This document shows, in pieces, positions 60,638-64,000 of a stretch of 64,000 bases of DNA. The position numbers and the translations under genes are program-made. Each line of letters begins with the position of its first letter. The first letter of the stretch is position 1. The notes below the pieces were generated by a model. It ran no database searches, was not told the DNA's origin, and saw only the letters and a program-made list of their open reading frames with translations. The DNA comes from Straminergon stramineum. Taxonomy: Eukaryota > Streptophyta > Bryopsida > Hypnales > Calliergonaceae. Location: contig OY987264.1 in NCBI GenBank assembly GCA_963920665.1, positions 21,122,906-21,186,905 on the forward strand, in the 5' to 3' direction.

Positions 60638-63600
60638 CCCCTGGTGGTTATAATATTTTGTATCCAATGTAGTATGCAATCACCCATGAGCACAATCCCT
60701 TTTCACAATTGTCAAACTCCTTATTACCACATTATTTTGCATCTAGATTGCATGCAACTTCTTGTGACCTACTTTGTAACAAAGTGTGATAGTGAAAGTG
60801 TATCCATGACTACATGGAGCCTTTTGAGTAGGTGATACTTAAAAAGTTTGGATGTGTAGTACATACCATTGATGATTTAGCCCATGAGCAAAACAATATA
60901 ATCAATATCTAAGGATTTGAAGTAGCAACATCCACAACTGTCCGTAGTTTGAGGCAATTTAAACAATTAAATATAGTTTGAAGCACCTATTTCTAGAAAA
61001 AATATGTTTTCAGTATTAGCAATTGAAACTTATGATTTTTTTTTTAAATGGAATTTCTAAATAAAGCATCTAATTTCTGTGAATTCTCCAAGTACAACAC
61101 CCTACAACACCCTAAACCGCACTCTATGAAAACTACTTTGGTTCTTATATCAAAATCTAAAAAAATCGGAGCCCACCACCACCAATTAAGCATGGGGATG
61201 GTTTCAAGGTGCTCTTAGAGATGCTTTAAAGGAACTCTATAGTCTACACTCAAAGAATGGGTACAATGATGGTTATGGATGTTGCTACCTTAATTGTAGA
61301 AAATTGAGAACCATTTTTCTTACTCCCTTAGAGACAACATGGAGCATAAATTTTGTTATTTGATCCTGTTGGTAAAATATCCAAGATCACTTAAGTTTAC
61401 GTTTAATAAGACCAAGCCAAGAATATAAAAACTTATGAACTCTCACTCTTCAAATTGTACTATTTTTCAATTCTTAGGCAATGATAATGCTCTAAAGGTT
61501 CTCTTTTTTGTATTACAACATATAGAGACTTTGTATTGAAATTTTTCATTAGTACCAAAGCTAGTCAATAGCATAGTTTATTTCATCTTACTTAGAGATG
61601 TTTGTTAGAAACACCAATCTTTAATTATGTCACAAGTAGTGTAACAAATTTGTAATTTCATAGGCATAATCTGCTATAACTTTTGAATAATGACCCCAAT
61701 GCACTCAAATTTTTTTACTGGAAAAGGATGTTTTTATTGTAATCATATCCTTTATTTTCTATTTAAAATTCAGTTTTGCTAATTTGTCACATTTACAAAT
61801 TCAGTGGTTTTGGGGAATTTTGAGTGCTCAAAATTAATGATTTAGAGCTGAAATTTCTTTGGTCTATTTCTATAGTAGGTAAACATGTTTTGTATTAGGA
61901 ACATCTAAAAATAGATTATTTTATGTCTTCCACGTTCATGTAAATAGGGCTCCCTAGCACATGCACTTCAATGGACATTGAAGATGCTTTTGAGTTCATT
62001 CTTTTGGTGAAATTTGATCACCATCAAGTCCTCACCAATGGATAATTTTTAAGGATTTTTTTCCACTATGGTACAATAGATTTATTATAAATTAAAACCT
62101 TTCACATACTTCTTTTCTACAAAAGACCAGAACATAACTTACTATTGGGTACAACTAAGTATTCTGTAGAATTCATAGAGGACACTTTTTGATAATAAAA
62201 TAGATCTAGAATATAATCCAGAGCCCAGAATTCATGTGAGAGCTTTCCCTCAAGTATAGTACTCATGATAATCAACACTGGAATCCTAGTTTTTGCCAAA
62301 ACGCTACAAAATTGACTAGTTTTTCTTGCAACCACCCTTAAGGCTGCGTCACACAATGTTCTAAGTTATAACTTTCCAAATTTCAGTTCAAGGCCAAACC
62401 CCAACTTCCTTGAAGTATAGAAGGTGAATAAAAAGTATCAATTGTTAGACTTGAAACTTTATATAACTTTGTGAAGACCAAAGTCCTAATTCTAAGTCCT
62501 AATTTGTGTCATGTGTAATATAATATAAAGCAATCAAGTGCTCAAAATGTGGACCAAAAAATCAAAAATCCATTTTGGAAACATTTTAAGCATCAAATCA
62601 ACATTGTGTAGATGTGGACAAAATTTCAACACATTAAAATGCTTAATATTGTATTTTTTTTCTCCTCATTTTAAATTCAAAGCAACAATAGGGACTTGGA
62701 GCCTAAAGAATTGGATTTCCATTTTTGCTAGACCCAACTCAAACTCACTACCTTAGTGCCCAAACTTTCCCAAGTATTGCCATCTAGCTCTCTACCAATC
62801 AAATTGTAAGAATTCAATGGGCCTTAGGTTGACATAATGTGAAGTGGACCTTAGGGTTTTTCCTCCACGCCAATATCACATGTGTGTCTAGGATGTCTAT
62901 CTATATCTTGTAGCCACAAGGAAATTTCAAAATTGAAATGAGTTAATTGAAACTAGTTAGGTGCTATCAAATGTCAATGTTGTAATATATTACATAAATA
63001 GTCTTAACATAAAATCCTATGAGGAAAAATTCATTTGATGAGGTTCACTCTTCCTGTATTAATCATCAATTTGATTAAATTAGCACTATCCATCAATTTT
63101 GGCATTTTCTAGGCACATGAAATGTAACATAAAAATATCTAGTTCTTAATTTTTAGGTGTATTGTGTACATTTATGATACAATTTTAAGGGCTAGAATCA
63201 TACTACTTTATTGAAATTGACGATACATTTTAAAATGTGTCATACCATTGAGAGGCCAATGTGAGTAGGCTAAAAATTCTAATACTTTCGAGCTAAAACT
63301 GTCAAATTTATACAGGGATCAAAGTCAACTTGGCTTTCTTATTGACAATACACATACCGCACCTAGCTAGTGTCAAGGACAATAAAAATAAATAAATAAA
63401 AGTTCATTTTTTGGAAATTACTCTTTGGAGGCATTGAAAAATAAAAATATATTATTGCTTTAGATGCCTAAACATCATAAAATAGGCCAAATGGTGAAAA
63501 CCTAGTCACTGAATGTCACAAATGTAAAAGGTTAATTTTTATTTATTAAAGTATCACATGTACCATCAAATATCAAGAATTCAAGATATAATTGTTTAAT

Positions 63601-63865
63601 TTATGAAAGGACAACTTCATTGATATGTTTTGACTAGGAGGGGTAAAGAGGTCATTCTTATATGTTGAAGTTTTGATTGTTCTTCATCAATCCTCAAGGT
63701 TCATGGAGTATTTGAAGCAAGGTGGCATCTCAAAGAGAAATTAAACAAAATAATTATGGTAAGTTTCATTAAAATGGTATTATTCCATTGAAATGGTGGG
63801 CCATTTTGCTACTTTGGCACTTTCAAGGTTTAGACCATACAATTTGAAATATATATTGCCTATCC

Positions 63866-64000
63866 TAGATGTTAGGAATGTAGACCTATTCTAGATGTCT
63901 GAAATCTAAACATGTCATAGATGATTTAGGCTACACTGTCTGAAATCTATACTAGTTCTAGATTTTTGAAATCTATATCAATCCTAGATGTCCCTTTTAT
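63866..64000. repeat. Degenerate 26-bp tandem repeat, running off the window
   Basis: Units begin TAGATG and contain TGAAATCTAxAC. Unit starts are spaced 26, 26, about 41 and 26 bases. The array is cut by the window end, so its size is unknown. Confidence 0.75.

Larger units (their letters stand above)
58641..63865. other. AT-rich gene desert
   Basis: No gene supported. Contains a right end of the TTAACCCC family near 60338, an (AAAT)n run near 60456-60482 and the small TIR element at 60362-60637. Remaining ORFs are short and AT-driven. Confidence 0.6.

Noticed and set aside
1..64000. tRNA, rRNA or CRISPR arrays
   Set aside because: I looked for T-loop GGTTCRANTCC contexts with matching acceptor stems, rRNA core motifs and regularly spaced repeats, and saw none that held up; a covariance-model scan was not possible here.

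Overview
The window is nuclear DNA of a land plant. Every gene I can build has GT-AG introns, two products carry plastid-targeting N-termini, and the gene families (ALWAYS EARLY, ERF/AP2 group X, the plastid transcription-associated protein PTAC10) are plant families. Base composition is strongly mosaic: GC-richer gene islands sit in long, very AT-rich deserts full of small transposon remnants. The exact lineage cannot be read from the sequence. A non-seed plant such as a bryophyte is only a guess from the long leaders and AT-rich spacers.

Layout. 1-2900 is AT-rich spacer. About 2900-13307 holds an ALY/LIN9-type chromatin regulator (+, 18-19 coding exons) behind a leader or promoter of about 2.4 kb. 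13308-16980 is spacer. 16980-19455 holds the ribosome-biogenesis factor NSA2 (+), with a telo-box promoter and a first coding exon consisting only of ATG. 20700-21100 has a doubtful minus-strand ORF with one membrane segment. 22266-24017 is an ERF group X transcription factor (+). 24018-32000 is mostly AT-rich spacer, with a GC-richer block at 27.0-28.4 kb, a TIR element at 28.9-29.8 kb and an inverted-repeat cluster at 31.5 kb. 32069-33141 is an unidentified two-exon gene (-). 36040-38657 is a macro-domain protein (+). 39666-41375 is an unidentified predicted thylakoid-lumen protein (-), convergent with the macro gene. 41.9-44.6 kb is a transposon nest: a dispersed repeat, two opposed Tourist-like MITEs and a solo LTR. 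44.6-52.8 kb is a gene desert with a non-autonomous CACTA element folded around a long hairpin. 52795-58361 is PTAC10/PAP3 (-, 15 coding exons). 58.6-64 kb is AT-rich desert with a small TIR element and a 26-bp tandem repeat running off the end.

The genes do not form a pathway or operon; this is ordinary plant gene order. Two products act in plastids (PTAC10 in transcription, the unknown in the lumen), one in the nucleolus (NSA2) and two in the nucleus (ALY, ERF). I found no gene system that is clearly new. The most unusual items are the ATG-only exon of NSA2, the two opposed MITEs sharing a TTA site, the CACTA element with a near-closed hairpin of about 175-bp arms, and the two unidentified proteins.
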